Position numbers and translations under genes: made by a program. From contig CAKZVT010000002.1 of assembly GCA_937922435.1 (NCBI GenBank), positions 1-64,000 on the forward strand: a DNA stretch of 64,000 bases, written 5' to 3'. Each line of letters starts with the position of its first letter. Position 1 is the first letter of the stretch. Of the stretch, positions 41,802 to 51,765 are shown in pieces. The notes beneath the pieces are model-generated. The model had not been told where the DNA came from, searched no databases, and saw only the letters and a program-made list of their open reading frames with translations. The stretch is from an uncultured Prevotella sp. GTDB taxonomy: Bacteria; Bacteroidota; Bacteroidia; Bacteroidales; Bacteroidaceae.

Positions 41802-44105
41802 ATGAAAAAACACACCATATTATTGTTTGCCCTGCTGTGCGCAAGCGTTTCGGCCGCCTGCGCACAGCAGAGGCCGTCGTCTTACGTCAACCCCTTTGTC
41901 GGGGCGACCACCAACACGACGCTCGCCAAGGCTTACCACGGCCTCGGCAAGACCTATCCCGGCGCCGTAGCGCCCTTCGGCATGGTGCAGGTGAGCCCCA
42001 ACACCGTGACCGGCGGCGACAACAGCTGCGGCTACAGCTACGAGCACACGTCAATCGAGGGCTTCGCTTTCACGCAGATGTCGGGCGTAGGATGGTACGG
42101 AGACTTGGGCAACTTCCTCGTCATGCCAACCACAGGCGGCGTAAAGACGTTCGCCGGAACGCTTGACAATCCTGACGAAGGCTACCGCTCGCGCTATGAC
42201 AAACAGAGCGAGACGGCCCGCGCCGGGTATTACTCTGTGCTCCTTACTGACTACGGCATACGCGCCGAAGCCACCGCCCTGCCCCACAGCGGCATGCTGC
42301 GCTTCACCTATCCGGCCAGCCGCGACGCCCACATACAGGTGGACTTGGCGCGGCGCGTGGGCGGAACGTCGGTATGGCAGACGGTCGAAGTCGTCGGCGG
42401 CAACGCCATACGGGGCATGATGCGCTGCACTCCCGAGGGCGGCGGATGGGGCAACGGCAGCGGAAAGGCCGACTACACGGTGTACTACTACGCCGAGTTC
42501 TCGCGCCCGTTCAAGTCGCACGGCGTATGGGAAGCCGCCATTCCCGACGGGCGCAGCCGCAAATTAGAGGACATACAGAGCGAAGAATACCGCGACTATG
42601 CACGCAACGCCAAGCTGACACCCGGCGCAATGCGGCATGAGGGGAAGCACATCGGCTTCTACGCCGACTTCGACACCCGGGCAGGAGAGCAAATCCTGAT
42701 GAAGGCCGGAATATCTTTCACAAGCCTTAAGAACGCCGAGGCGAACCTCAAGGCGGAAATGGAAGGCTGGGATTTCGACGCATACCGCGACGAGTGCGCC
42801 GCCCTATGGGATGCCGAACTGTCAAAAGTCAGCGTAAGCGGAGGCACGGACGAAGAGCGGCGCGTATTCTACACGGCCCTCTACCACACGCTGCTCGACC
42901 CGCGCCTGTGCAGCGACGTGAACGGCGAATACCTCGGGGCAGACAACAAGGTACACCAAACGGCGGCCTTCAACAAGCGTACCATCTTCAGTGGATGGGA
43001 CGTGTTCCGCAGCCAGATGCCGCTACAGACCATCATCAACCCCACCGTCGTGAACGACATGCTCAACTCGCTGATTGAAATAGCCTCGCAGAGCGGCAAC
43101 GAATACCTGGAACGCTGGGAACTGCTTAACGCCTACTCGGGCTGCATGCTCGGCAATCCGGCCATATCGGTGCTCTGCGACGCCTACTCGAAAGGCATCC
43201 GCGGATACGACGTTGAGAAGGCTTACCGCTACGCGCTCAACACCTCGCGCCGCTTCGGCAACAACGACCTGGGCTGGTCGCCGGGAGGCAACGGCGTGTC
43301 GCTCACGCTTGAATACGCCTACAGCGACTGGTGCATGGCGCGGCTGGCCGAGTGGCTTGGCAAGGAGGACGACCGCCGCCGCTTCGACCGCCGAGCGCTG
43401 GCCTACGGCTCTACGTTCGACAAGGAGTGGGGCTGGTTCCGTCCACGAGATGACGAGGGGCGGTTCATGCCGCTGCCCGGGCAGGGCCGCATGGCCGAGG
43501 GCTACGGCTGCACGGAGAGCAACCTGTACCAGCAGGGCTGGTTCGTGCCACACGACGTTGACGGCATGGTGGCCCTGATGGGAGGCCGCGACAAGGTGCT
43601 GGCCGACCTCCGCGCTATGTTCAACAACACGCCGCGCGACTACCTGTGGAACGGCTACTACAACCACGCCAACGAGCCGGTGCAGCACATCCCCTTCCTA
43701 TTCAACCTGCTGGGCGAGCCTTGGCTTACGCAGAAGTGGACGCGCGACATCTGCCGCAACGCCTACCACGACCGCGTGACGGGCCTTGTGGGCAACGAGG
43801 ACGTAGGGCAGATGTCGGCCTGGTACGTGCTTGCCGCCTCGGGCATACACCCCGTGTGCCCCGGCAACGGACGGTACGAAATCACCAGCCCAGTGTTCAG
43901 CCGCATAGTGTTCAGCCTCGACCCGTCATACGCCGAGGGCAGGACGTTCACCATCGAGGCCGTAGGCAACTCGCCGGAAAACGTCTACATACAGTCGGCC
44001 GAACTGAACGGCAAGCCTTACGACAAGACTTACATCACGCACGACGACATAATGAAAGGCGGCACGCTCGTATTGCACATGGGCGACAAGCCCGCAAAGC
44101 CGTGA
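41802..44105 (+). CDS. GH92 family alpha-mannosidase
   Basis: A 767-residue calcium-dependent alpha-mannosidase, secreted by a signal peptide (MKKHTILLFALLCASVSAACAQ). GH92 signature segments are present in order: YVNPFVGATTNTTLAKAYHGLGKTYPGAVAPFGMVQVSPNT at the N-terminal beta-sandwich, FSGWDVFRSQMPLQTIINPTV, LGWSPGGNGVSLTLEYAYSDWCMARLAEWL, YNHANEPVQHIPFLFN and GNEDVGQMSAWYVLAASGIHPVCPG of the active-site region. It would trim mannose from N-glycans or mannans in the periplasm or at the cell surface. It lies 37 bases after the ceramidase-like gene. No SusC/SusD genes are adjacent. Confidence 0.95.
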   Translation: MKKHTILLFALLCASVSAACAQQRPSSYVNPFVGATTNTTLAKAYHGLGKTYPGAVAPFGMVQVSPNTVTGGDNSCGYSYEHTSIEGFAFTQMSGVGWYGDLGNFLVMPTTGGVKTFAGTLDNPDEGYRSRYDKQSETARAGYYSVLLTDYGIRAEATALPHSGMLRFTYPASRDAHIQVDLARRVGGTSVWQTVEVVGGNAIRGMMRCTPEGGGWGNGSGKADYTVYYYAEFSRPFKSHGVWEAAIPDGRSRKLEDIQSEEYRDYARNAKLTPGAMRHEGKHIGFYADFDTRAGEQILMKAGISFTSLKNAEANLKAEMEGWDFDAYRDECAALWDAELSKVSVSGGTDEERRVFYTALYHTLLDPRLCSDVNGEYLGADNKVHQTAAFNKRTIFSGWDVFRSQMPLQTIINPTVVNDMLNSLIEIASQSGNEYLERWELLNAYSGCMLGNPAISVLCDAYSKGIRGYDVEKAYRYALNTSRRFGNNDLGWSPGGNGVSLTLEYAYSDWCMARLAEWLGKEDDRRRFDRRALAYGSTFDKEWGWFRPRDDEGRFMPLPGQGRMAEGYGCTESNLYQQGWFVPHDVDGMVALMGGRDKVLADLRAMFNNTPRDYLWNGYYNHANEPVQHIPFLFNLLGEPWLTQKWTRDICRNAYHDRVTGLVGNEDVGQMSAWYVLAASGIHPVCPGNGRYEITSPVFSRIVFSLDPSYAEGRTFTIEAVGNSPENVYIQSAELNGKPYDKTYITHDDIMKGGTLVLHMGDKPAKP

Positions 44106-44114
44106 CCGCATATC

Positions 44115-44197
44115 CTTTGACGGCCTTTTACATTCCAAAAGGCCATGAATTGCACGCCAAAAGGCCACCTTTTACAAGCTAAAAGGTGGCCTTTTAT
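44115..44197. repeat. 22-bp-period repeat array K (4 units)
   Basis: Units start at 44115, 44137, 44159 and 44181. The last two form a perfect inverted pair (AAAAGGCCACCTTTTAC / AAAAGGTGGCCTTTT). It is followed by GTTGATTATCAGCAAGTTAC, the shared downstream flank. Confidence 0.9.
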
Positions 44198-44384
44198 AAT
44201 GCCGTTGATTATCAGCAAGTTACAAAGCAGCCGCAACACGGCTGACAAAACGCCTTGCGGCACGTCGCAAACGCCCGCCTCACGGTGCGCAGAAGCGTGC
44301 CGCAAGGCCGGCTGAAGGCACTCGCAAAAAAGTTAAAATAACAAGAAAAAACGGGATATGGCGTGTTATTAGGTTTTAATTCCG

Positions 44385-44392
44385 TAAATTTG
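44385..44392 (+). promoter_or_regulatory. Promoter for lptD
   Basis: TAAATTTG lies only 16 bases before the ATG at 44409, so the leader is very short. Confidence 0.55.
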
Positions 44393-44408
44393 CACCCTGC
44401 ATTTGCAA

Positions 44409-47267
44409 ATGAGAACTAAAACCGTCATATTCATACTGCTGTCTGCTTTCATATTCGTGATGGCAGAACCAACCATGCCCTTTTTCCTAAGCAACGGCAA
44501 AGACGGCGGCGGCAAAGACTCTACGGCCATTGGAGACACCACAATGCGTGGCGGCGCTGACACGCTCCAGGCCGGCGACACGTTGCACGTTGACACGGCG
44601 GCGCTCTCCGACGAACCCGACACTACCAAGATGGACTCGCTCACGCTGGCCATCTACAAGCACAACAAGCACGTTGACGACTCTATCAAGCTCGACAGCC
44701 TGAACCGCAGGAAGTCGAACAGCCTTGACGCGCCGGTCGACTTCTCGTCGGACGATTCGCTCGTCTACGACGCCTCGCTGAAGCGCGCCTACCTGTACGG
44801 CAACTCGAACGTAAAGTACCAGAACATGGACTTGTCGAGCGACCGCATATACATGAGCCTCGACAGCAACCTCGTACACGCCACGGGAACGGCCGACACT
44901 ACGGGCGAAGTGACAGGCAAGCCGGTCTTCGTGATGGGCAAGGACACGTATGAGAGCGACACGATGTCGTTCAACTTCAAGACGAAAAAGGGCTTCATCA
45001 ACAGCGTCTACACGGCGCAGCAGGACGGTTTCCTCTCAAGCGAGCAGTCGAAGCGCGACTCCAGCGGCGTGCTCTACCTGCAACATGGCCGCTACACGAC
45101 GTGCGACCGCGACCACCCCGACTTCTACATAGCCCTCTCGCGCGCCAAGGTAAGGCCGGGCAAGGATGTCGTCTTCGGCCCAGCCTACCTGGTAGTGGCC
45201 GACGTTCCGCTGCCGCTGGCCATCCCCTACGGCTTCTTCCCGTTCACCAAGAGCTATTCGAGCGGCTTCATCATGCCTACCTACGGCGACGAAAGCTCGC
45301 GCGGCTTCTACCTGCGCGACGGCGGATACTACTTCGCCATGAGCGACAAGTGGGACTTGAAGCTGCTCGGCGAAATATACACCAAGGGCTCATGGGGCGT
45401 GAGCGTGGCCTCCAACTACCGCAAGAGGTACAAGTACAGCGGCAGCTTCCTCTTCAGTTACCAGAACACCAAGAACGGCGACAAGGGCATGCCCGACTAC
45501 AGCGAGCAGACCAGCTTCAAGCTGCAATGGAGCCACCGCCAGGACGCAAAGGCCAACCCGTACACCAGCCTGTCGGCAAGCGTCAACTTCGCGTCGACCT
45601 CATACGAGCGCAACAACCTTACCAGCATGTACAATCCGCAGAGCTACACGCAGAGCCTGCGCACATCAAGCGTAAGCTGGAGCAGCACATTCTCAAGCAT
45701 AGGCATGACGCTCAGCGGTACGGCCAACCTAAGCCAGAACATGATTGACTCCACCGTGAGCCTCACCCTGCCGAGCCTCAACATATCGGTGAGCCGCTTC
45801 TACCCCTTCAAGCGCAAGCACGCCGCCGGAAAGGAACGGTGGTACGAGAAAATATCGATGAGCTATACCGGACAATTCGAGAACTCAATAGACACCAAGG
45901 AGAGCCAGCTGTTCAAGTCGAACCTCATCAAGGACTGGGAAAACGGCTTCAGGCACAACATACCAATCCAGGCCAATTTCACCCTGTTCAACTACATAAA
46001 CATCAACCCCTCGTTCAACTTCACCGACCGAATGTACAGCAACAAGGTGATGCAATCATGGGACGAGGAGCGCCAGGTGGCCGCACGCGACACGGTGTAC
46101 GGCTTCTACAACGTGTACGACTGGAACATGAGCCTTAGCGCTTCGACAAAGCTCTACGGCTTCTGGACACCATCGCGCAAAATATTCGGCGACAAAATAC
46201 AGGCCATACGCCACGTGATGACGCCGCAGGTATCGTTCAACTACGCGCCCGACAACGGTTCGCGCTACTACGAGACGTACCAGAAGACCAACCCCGACGG
46301 CAGCGTGGAGCTGGTAGAATACAGCCCATTCCAGAACAGCATGTACGGAGTGCCGTCGCGAGGAAAGACGGGAAGCCTTACGTTCGACCTCTCGAACAAC
46401 ATCGAGATGAAGATAAAGTCGGACAAAGACTCAACCGGCTTCAAGAAAATAAGCATCATCGACGAGCTCGGCTTCAACATGGGCTACAACCTCGCGGCCA
46501 AGGAACGCCCTTGGAGCGACCTCACCGTGCGCCTGCGCCTGAAGTGGTGGAAGAACTATACGTTCAACATGAACGCCGTGTTCGCCACATACGCATACGA
46601 GCTTGACGAGAACGGAACACCTTACGTGGGCACGCACACCGAGTACAGCAAGGGCCGCTTCGGCCGCTTCCAGGGCATGTCGCAGAACATATCGTTCACA
46701 CTCACACCCGACAAAATAAAGAAATGGTTTGGCGGAGGCGACGATGAAGACGAAGAGGACGAAGAAGAGGTGGACGACGAGGACAACACCGACATAGAGT
46801 CGAACGTGGACGACGACCTCGTGCGCGGACAGCACGGCGCGAAAAAGGAGAACTCCGGCAAGGCCGAGACCGACGAGGACGGCTACATGAAGTTCTCGAT
46901 GCCGTGGTCGCTGACCTTCGGTTACGGCATATCGATGCGTGAAAACAGGGACAACTCCAAGTTCAACAAGAAGACGATGCGTTACCCCTACAAGTTCACG
47001 CAGACGCTGAACTTCAGCGGAAACATACGCATCAGCGACGGCTGGAACATCAGCTTCTCGTCTGGTTACGACTTCGACAACCACGAAATATCCATGACCA
47101 CCGCTTCGCTTCAGCGCGACCTGCACTGCTTCAACATGAGCTGTTCGGTAGTGCTTGCTCCCTACACGTCGTACAACTTCTCGTTCCGATGCAACGCGGC
47201 GACGCTAACCGACGCCCTGAAATACGACAAGCGCAGCGGCTTCAGCAACGCCGTGCAGTGGTATTGA
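44409..47267 (+). CDS. lptD: LPS assembly outer-membrane protein LptD
   Basis: LptD is the outer-membrane barrel that inserts lipopolysaccharide delivered by the Lpt bridge. The 952-residue product is of the Bacteroidetes type: an N-terminal signal sequence, a charged Ser/Asp-rich linker (about 30-105), an OstA/LptA-like beta-jellyroll (VYDASLKRAYLYGNSNVKYQNMDLSSDRIYMSLDSN), then the long barrel (GRYTTCDRDHPDFYIALSRAKVRPGKDVVFGPAYLVVADVPLPL; FGFFPF-like IPYGFFPFTKSYSSGFIMP). An unusual acidic run (DDEDEEDEEEVDDEDNTD, near residue 780) lies in a loop. The ATG at 44409 is used because the only upstream start is a TTG. Confidence 0.9.
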   Translation: MRTKTVIFILLSAFIFVMAEPTMPFFLSNGKDGGGKDSTAIGDTTMRGGADTLQAGDTLHVDTAALSDEPDTTKMDSLTLAIYKHNKHVDDSIKLDSLNRRKSNSLDAPVDFSSDDSLVYDASLKRAYLYGNSNVKYQNMDLSSDRIYMSLDSNLVHATGTADTTGEVTGKPVFVMGKDTYESDTMSFNFKTKKGFINSVYTAQQDGFLSSEQSKRDSSGVLYLQHGRYTTCDRDHPDFYIALSRAKVRPGKDVVFGPAYLVVADVPLPLAIPYGFFPFTKSYSSGFIMPTYGDESSRGFYLRDGGYYFAMSDKWDLKLLGEIYTKGSWGVSVASNYRKRYKYSGSFLFSYQNTKNGDKGMPDYSEQTSFKLQWSHRQDAKANPYTSLSASVNFASTSYERNNLTSMYNPQSYTQSLRTSSVSWSSTFSSIGMTLSGTANLSQNMIDSTVSLTLPSLNISVSRFYPFKRKHAAGKERWYEKISMSYTGQFENSIDTKESQLFKSNLIKDWENGFRHNIPIQANFTLFNYININPSFNFTDRMYSNKVMQSWDEERQVAARDTVYGFYNVYDWNMSLSASTKLYGFWTPSRKIFGDKIQAIRHVMTPQVSFNYAPDNGSRYYETYQKTNPDGSVELVEYSPFQNSMYGVPSRGKTGSLTFDLSNNIEMKIKSDKDSTGFKKISIIDELGFNMGYNLAAKERPWSDLTVRLRLKWWKNYTFNMNAVFATYAYELDENGTPYVGTHTEYSKGRFGRFQGMSQNISFTLTPDKIKKWFGGGDDEDEEDEEEVDDEDNTDIESNVDDDLVRGQHGAKKENSGKAETDEDGYMKFSMPWSLTFGYGISMRENRDNSKFNKKTMRYPYKFTQTLNFSGNIRISDGWNISFSSGYDFDNHEISMTTASLQRDLHCFNMSCSVVLAPYTSYNFSFRCNAATLTDALKYDKRSGFSNAVQWY

Positions 47268-47373
47268 CGGCACGCCTGCACACGCACGGGGCATCAGGCT
47301 GCAACTACCTGGCAGCCAACAATATAGCCATTTGCTTACTACAATAATGCCACATCTGGCAAAACGCATTTGC

Positions 47374-47456
47374 AAAAGACGGCCTTTTACAATGCAAAAG
47401 ACCGTCTTTTACACGACAAAAGGCCGCCTTTCGCAACGTGAAAGGCGGCCTTTTGT
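47374..47456. repeat. 22-bp-period repeat array L (4 units)
   Basis: Units start at 47374, 47396, 47418 and 47440. The last pair (AAAAGGCCGCCTTTCGC / GAAAGGCGGCCTTTTGT) forms a stable hairpin ending in TTTTG and could end both convergent transcripts. Confidence 0.9.
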
Positions 47457-47500
47457 AAACTCAACGGTCAAGACACGGCAGGCAGAAGCGTGCCGAGGGT

Positions 47501-49750
47501 TCAGTTTTCGGCGTTGAAACGCATGATGTCTTCTTCCTCTCCCACTATCCAGATGATGTCGCCATCCTTGAGGATACGCGACGGGGCGACGGGCGAAAGG
47601 TTTTCCTTGCCCTCCTCGATGCCTACCACCATGCAGTTGAACTTGTCCCTTATGCCGCTCTCCTTCATTGTATTTCCGGCGAAAGCACCGCCCTCACGGA
47701 TTACAACTTGCCGCAGTTTCATCTCCCGTTTCTCTATGTCGGGGTCTTTCTGTCGCACCTCCCTCACGAGCGCGGAGCCGAAAGCGGTAAGCTGGTCGTC
47801 GCTGCCTATGGCCTGGATTTTGTCACACGGAAAGATGATTGTGTCTCCGTTGGGTATGTTTATGCGCAGAATACCGCGCAGGATGCTGCTCACATGCACG
47901 CCATACTTGCTCGCCAAAGCGAGCTGGCGCAGCGTCTTGCCGGCCCAAAGCGTGTCTTCAGGCACGTCGAAGTCGGCTATATGCACGTCGCGGTCAAGCA
48001 ACCTGCCCTCGTAAAGGGGACGCTTGCGCCCCATAACCTCGGCCTCGATTTCGCGCGAACGCAGGTTCTGCAAGAACATGCGCTCCATCTTTATGCTGCG
48101 CCTCTTGAGCGAACGCGAGATTACCATCAGCGCGACAGCAGCCAGGGCGATACTGAACATCAAGGCGTTGGTGAAGCGCGTGAGATAATTACATATATAA
48201 AAGACGAACGCCGAAGCTACGGCGAGGCGCACAAGGATGGTGAACACCAGCGGGAAACGGTTGTAGACGTTCTCCGCCCACAGGGCCTTGAACTCATCGC
48301 TGTGGTTCTTCTTCATCACAATGGCACGCAGGAAAGGCGATATCACGAGCAGAGTGGCAAGTCCGCACACGGCGTTGGCCCACCAGTGTGGCAGCACATG
48401 GCGGACGAAAGGCAGGAAAAACGTGAACATAAGGGCTATGGCCGCACCCGAAAGGATGGCGTAGATTACCGTCACACGCAGCATCTGAACGAGCAGGCTC
48501 TTCCACTTGCGCCCCGTATTGACAGGGCGGCGGCTCAAAGTGACGTTGTTCAGCGCGGCAATCCACCGCCCGGGCAACCGCCGTTCAAGCATGCTGTAAC
48601 ACGGGTTGGCGGCGCGTATCATGTAAGGAGTAAGGAAAGTGGTGATTACCGAGACTGCAACCACTACTGGATAAAGGAACTCGCCGATGACGCCGAGCGA
48701 CAAACCGAGCGACGCTATGATGAAAGAGAATTCGCCGATTTGCGCCATCGAGAAGCCGCACTGCATCGCGGGCTTCAACTGTTGGCCGCTTAGCATGAAG
48801 CTGAACGTGCCGAACACGGCCTGCCCTACAAGTATAGTGAGCACCAAGCAGACTATGGGCACGGCGTAATCGACAAGGACATGGGGGTCGACAAGCATGC
48901 CTACGGACACGAAGAACACCGCCCCGAACAGGTTTTTCACCGGCTCGACGAGCTTTATTATGCGGTCTGCCTCGACAGTTTCGGCCAAAATTGAACCCAT
49001 CACGAACGCCCCAAAGGCACTGCTGAAGCCAACTTTCGTCGACAATACGGCCATGGCGCAGCACAGCCCGAGCGACACAATGAGCAGCGTCTCGTTGTTG
49101 ATGAGCTTGCGCATGGAGCGCAATATCCACGGTATGAGGAATATTCCCACGACAAACCAGAGGATGAGGAAGAAGCCGATTTTCATCACGCTGCCCAGCA
49201 TCTCGCCGCCGTCAGGGTTGCCGCCGATGGCTACAGCCGAGAGCATCACCATCAGGACGATGGCCAGTATGTCTTCAAGTATGAGCACGCTCATCACCAG
49301 TCCGGCGAAGCGTTGCTGGCGAAGGCCGAGGTCGTCGAACGCCTTATATATAATGGTGGTTGAACTCATGGCCAGCATTCCGCCAAGGAATATGCAGTCC
49401 ATGCGGCTCCATCCGAAGGCGTGGCCTACCACAATGCCGAGCATCATCATGCAGAACACCACGCTGCACGTGGTGATTACGGGCGATATGCCCATCTTCA
49501 GGATTTTCTTGAACGAGAAGTCGAGACCCAGCGAGAACAGAAGGAACATCACGCCGATGTCTCCCCACGTCGAGATGTCGGCCTTGTCAACCACCGACAT
49601 GGTATAAGGCATGTGCGGACTTACCAGGAAACCGGCCACGACATACCCCAGCACGAGCGGCTGCTTGAGCTTCTTGAACACGATGGTGACCACCCCGGCC
49701 ACGATAAGTATTAGCGCAAGGTCTTTGACAAGATAAGGAAGTTCGGACAT
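47501..49750 (-). CDS. Kef-type monovalent cation:proton antiporter with TrkA-C domain
   Basis: A 749-residue membrane transporter. The first half is a CPA2 Na+/H+-exchanger domain of about 12 helices (LLFSLGLDFSFKKILKMGISPVITT, FLGGMLAMSSTTIIYKAFDDLGL, FASAFGAFVMGS-like SSAFGAFVMGSILAETVEADRI). A second set of four or five helices follows (VIYAILSGAAIALMFTFFLPFVRHVLPHWWANAV). The C-terminus has a TrkA-C regulatory domain (LWAGKTLRQLALASKYGVHVSSILRG). It lacks an obvious Rossmann TrkA-N domain. The ATG at 49750 starts MSELPYLVKDLAL. It is not clear whether K+ or Na+ is carried. Confidence 0.88.
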   Translation of the reverse strand: MSELPYLVKDLALILIVAGVVTIVFKKLKQPLVLGYVVAGFLVSPHMPYTMSVVDKADISTWGDIGVMFLLFSLGLDFSFKKILKMGISPVITTCSVVFCMMMLGIVVGHAFGWSRMDCIFLGGMLAMSSTTIIYKAFDDLGLRQQRFAGLVMSVLILEDILAIVLMVMLSAVAIGGNPDGGEMLGSVMKIGFFLILWFVVGIFLIPWILRSMRKLINNETLLIVSLGLCCAMAVLSTKVGFSSAFGAFVMGSILAETVEADRIIKLVEPVKNLFGAVFFVSVGMLVDPHVLVDYAVPIVCLVLTILVGQAVFGTFSFMLSGQQLKPAMQCGFSMAQIGEFSFIIASLGLSLGVIGEFLYPVVVAVSVITTFLTPYMIRAANPCYSMLERRLPGRWIAALNNVTLSRRPVNTGRKWKSLLVQMLRVTVIYAILSGAAIALMFTFFLPFVRHVLPHWWANAVCGLATLLVISPFLRAIVMKKNHSDEFKALWAENVYNRFPLVFTILVRLAVASAFVFYICNYLTRFTNALMFSIALAAVALMVISRSLKRRSIKMERMFLQNLRSREIEAEVMGRKRPLYEGRLLDRDVHIADFDVPEDTLWAGKTLRQLALASKYGVHVSSILRGILRINIPNGDTIIFPCDKIQAIGSDDQLTAFGSALVREVRQKDPDIEKREMKLRQVVIREGGAFAGNTMKESGIRDKFNCMVVGIEEGKENLSPVAPSRILKDGDIIWIVGEEEDIMRFNAEN

Positions 49751-49772
49751 GCTTTGTTGAGAATTAAGAACA

Positions 49773-49880
49773 GACACCCACCCCAACCCTCCCAAAGGGA
49801 GGGAGCTTGATTACCATTATCACTTATTTTGAACGCAACATTCCAAGCCCCCTCCCTTCGGGAGGGTTGGGGTGGGTGTC
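49773..49880. repeat. Inverted pair of the CACCCACCCCAACCCTCCC repeat
   Basis: Left copy at about 49773-49808 and right inverted copy at 49844-49880; their outer ends GACACCCACCCCAACCCTCC are perfect inverted repeats. Each copy also has its own small hairpin (CCCTCCCTTCGGGAGGG). It lies between two genes on the same strand and probably acts as a terminator for pepT. Confidence 0.8.
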
Positions 49881-49894
49881 AACCGGCAACGCTA

Positions 49895-51118
49895 TCAGTC
49901 GTTATATTCCGCCGTAATCTCGCAGATTCTTACGATTACCTGCATGGCCTTCTCCATCACCTGAACGGAGACAAACTCGTAAGGACCGTGGAAGTTGACG
50001 CCTCCGGCGAAGATGTTGGGGCACGGCAGCCCCTTGAACGACAGCTGCGCGCCGTCCGTTCCGCCGCGGATAGGCTCTACTTTGGGCGGAACGCCGCAGT
50101 CCTGCATGGCCTTCAGCACGATGTCTATTACGTGCATGTTGGGGTCAATCTTCTCCTTCATGTTGTAATACTGGTCCTTCACGTCGGCCACGACGGTGCC
50201 CTCGCCGTACTTTTCGTTCATCCTGCGCGCGCAGTCGGCGATGAACTCCTTGCGCTCCTCAAACCGTTCGCGGTCGTGGTCGCGTATGATGTAAGACAGC
50301 TTGGCCTGCTCTATGTTCGACTCGATGCCCAGCAGATGGTAGAACCCCTCGTAGCCTTCGGTCGTCTCGGGCGTTTCGTCGGCCGGAAGCATGGCCGCAA
50401 ACTCGGCCGCCAGCCTGTTAGCGTTGACCATCTTGCCCTTGGCATAGCCCGGATGCACGCTCACTCCCTTGATTACAACCTTCGCCGAAGCGGCGTTGAA
50501 GTTCTCGAACTCCAGGTCGCCAAGGTCTCCGCCGTCCATCGTGTACGCCCATTCGCAGCCAAACTTCTCAACGTCGAAGTGGTGGGCACCCATTCCTATT
50601 TCCTCGTCGGGATTGAAACCCATGCGAATGTCGCCGTGCTTTATTTCGTCATGGTCGCGCAGCCAGCACATGGCCTGCACTATTTCGGCTATTCCGGCCT
50701 TGTCGTCCGCGCCGAGAAGGGTGTGCCCGTCGGTCACGATGATGTCCTCGCCCTTGTGCGCAAGCAGTTCGGGGAACTTCTTTACCGACGACACTATGCC
50801 CGGCGACAGCTCTATGTCGCGCCCGTCATAGTTGCGTATGAGGCGCGGCTTCACGTCCTTTCCGCTACAATCAGGCGACGTGTCGTAGTGGCTGATGAAG
50901 CCGATTGTGGGCACGTCCTTCTTCATGTTCGACTTGAGCGTGGCGTACACATAGCCCATGTCGTCCATCTCCACGTCGTCAAAGCCCTCCTCCTTCAGCT
51001 CGTCGCGCAGGTACTTGGCGAAGACCAGCTGCTTCGCCGTGCTCGGCACGCTGTCGCTTTCCTCCGCCGACTGCGTGTCGAAGCTAACATACTTCAAAAA
51101 TCTTTCAATTATGTCCAT
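49895..51118 (-). CDS. pepT: Peptidase T (tripeptide aminopeptidase)
   Basis: A 407-residue M20 metallopeptidase that removes N-terminal residues from tripeptides in the cytoplasm. It has no signal peptide. The dinuclear zinc site is visible: H77 and D79 in ISHYDTSPDCSG, the bridging Asp in GADDKAGIAEI, the Glu pair in FNPDEEIGMGAHHFD, an Asp in TMDGGDLGDLEFE and a final His in IFAGGVNFHGPYEFV. The PIRGGTDGAQLSFKGLPCPN segment is typical of PepT. A repeat with hairpins follows the stop. Confidence 0.96.
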   Translation of the reverse strand: MDIIERFLKYVSFDTQSAEESDSVPSTAKQLVFAKYLRDELKEEGFDDVEMDDMGYVYATLKSNMKKDVPTIGFISHYDTSPDCSGKDVKPRLIRNYDGRDIELSPGIVSSVKKFPELLAHKGEDIIVTDGHTLLGADDKAGIAEIVQAMCWLRDHDEIKHGDIRMGFNPDEEIGMGAHHFDVEKFGCEWAYTMDGGDLGDLEFENFNAASAKVVIKGVSVHPGYAKGKMVNANRLAAEFAAMLPADETPETTEGYEGFYHLLGIESNIEQAKLSYIIRDHDRERFEERKEFIADCARRMNEKYGEGTVVADVKDQYYNMKEKIDPNMHVIDIVLKAMQDCGVPPKVEPIRGGTDGAQLSFKGLPCPNIFAGGVNFHGPYEFVSVQVMEKAMQVIVRICEITAEYND

Positions 51119-51331
51119 AGTGTTACAAGTGTTTTTTATTTTCCAGTTGGCAATGCGCCAACAGCCATCAAGTTACAAAGGTACGCATTTTATTTCATTC
51201 ATTGCTCCCGTTCGGCAATGAATTTAAGCGCATTTTTAAAAACTTCTTAAAAGCCGGCGGCCGTCCGCACGCCGCCGTCCACACGCCATCCCCTGCCCTG
51301 CCGCCATGCAAACAACGGCAAACAGCCTTGC

Positions 51332-51392
51332 AAAAGACCGTCTTTCACCCTACAAAAGGCCACCTTTTGCATCGCGAAACATGGCCTTTTAG
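51332..51392. repeat. 22-bp-period repeat array M (3 units)
   Basis: Units start at 51332, 51354 and 51376, with a possible decayed fourth before them. It is the last array before the island boundary. Confidence 0.8.
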
Positions 51393-51519
51393 ACTGTAAG
51401 GAAACACGTCTTTTTATGTAACACACCGTAACCACACCACCCCCTACACGCACAAACCGTCACGTTTTAGAGGCAAACAGCTTACAGTTTTACGGCTGTT
51501 CATCAAGCGAAAGGACATG

Positions 51520-51560
51520 AAAAAGGCCGCATGAAGCAATCTTCCATGCTTCATGCGGCC
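51520..51560 (-). terminator. Terminator of a former tRNA transcript
   Basis: GGCCGCATGAAGC (51525-51537) pairs perfectly with GCTTCATGCGGCC (51548-51560). On the minus strand it is followed by TTTTTCAT. It directly follows the tRNA 3' fragment at 51567-51581, also read on the minus strand, so it belonged to that tRNA gene. Confidence 0.8.
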
Positions 51561-51566
51561 GTCAAA

Positions 51567-51581
51567 GTGACCCCGTTGGGA
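51567..51581 (-). other. tRNA 3'-end fragment: putative attachment site of an integrated island
   Basis: On the minus strand this reads TCCCAACGGGGTCA, which looks like the end of a T-arm plus the 3' acceptor strand and discriminator of a tRNA (partner 5' strand would be GACCCCG). The text upstream on that strand does not continue as a tRNA, so only the 3' end is present. A fragment like this next to a tyrosine integrase marks an attL/attR. A Bacteroidales tRNA-Arg has a similar end; that identity is from memory and tentative. Confidence 0.6.
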
Positions 51582-51678
51582 ACATTAAGGGTGCATTTTA
51601 ATAAAATTGAATGCAATCGAATAAAATAAATATATCTGATAATCAATGATTTACGCTTATTTTGTTAAATAGTGTTGC

Positions 51679-51736
51679 ACGCCAAAAAGACGCCAATTTT
51701 CATTCATTTTCATAAAGGACGCCAAAAAGACGCCAA
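51679..51736. repeat. Two direct repeats upstream of the integrase
   Basis: ACGCCAAAAAGACGCCAA occurs at 51679-51696 and again at 51719-51736, 40 bases apart. Each copy is itself two GACGCCAA half-repeats. They lie between the att fragment and the integrase promoter, where arm-type integrase or excisionase sites are expected. Confidence 0.7.
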
Positions 51737-51765
51737 AAATATTTGCCTCTAAGTATGGTTTTTCG

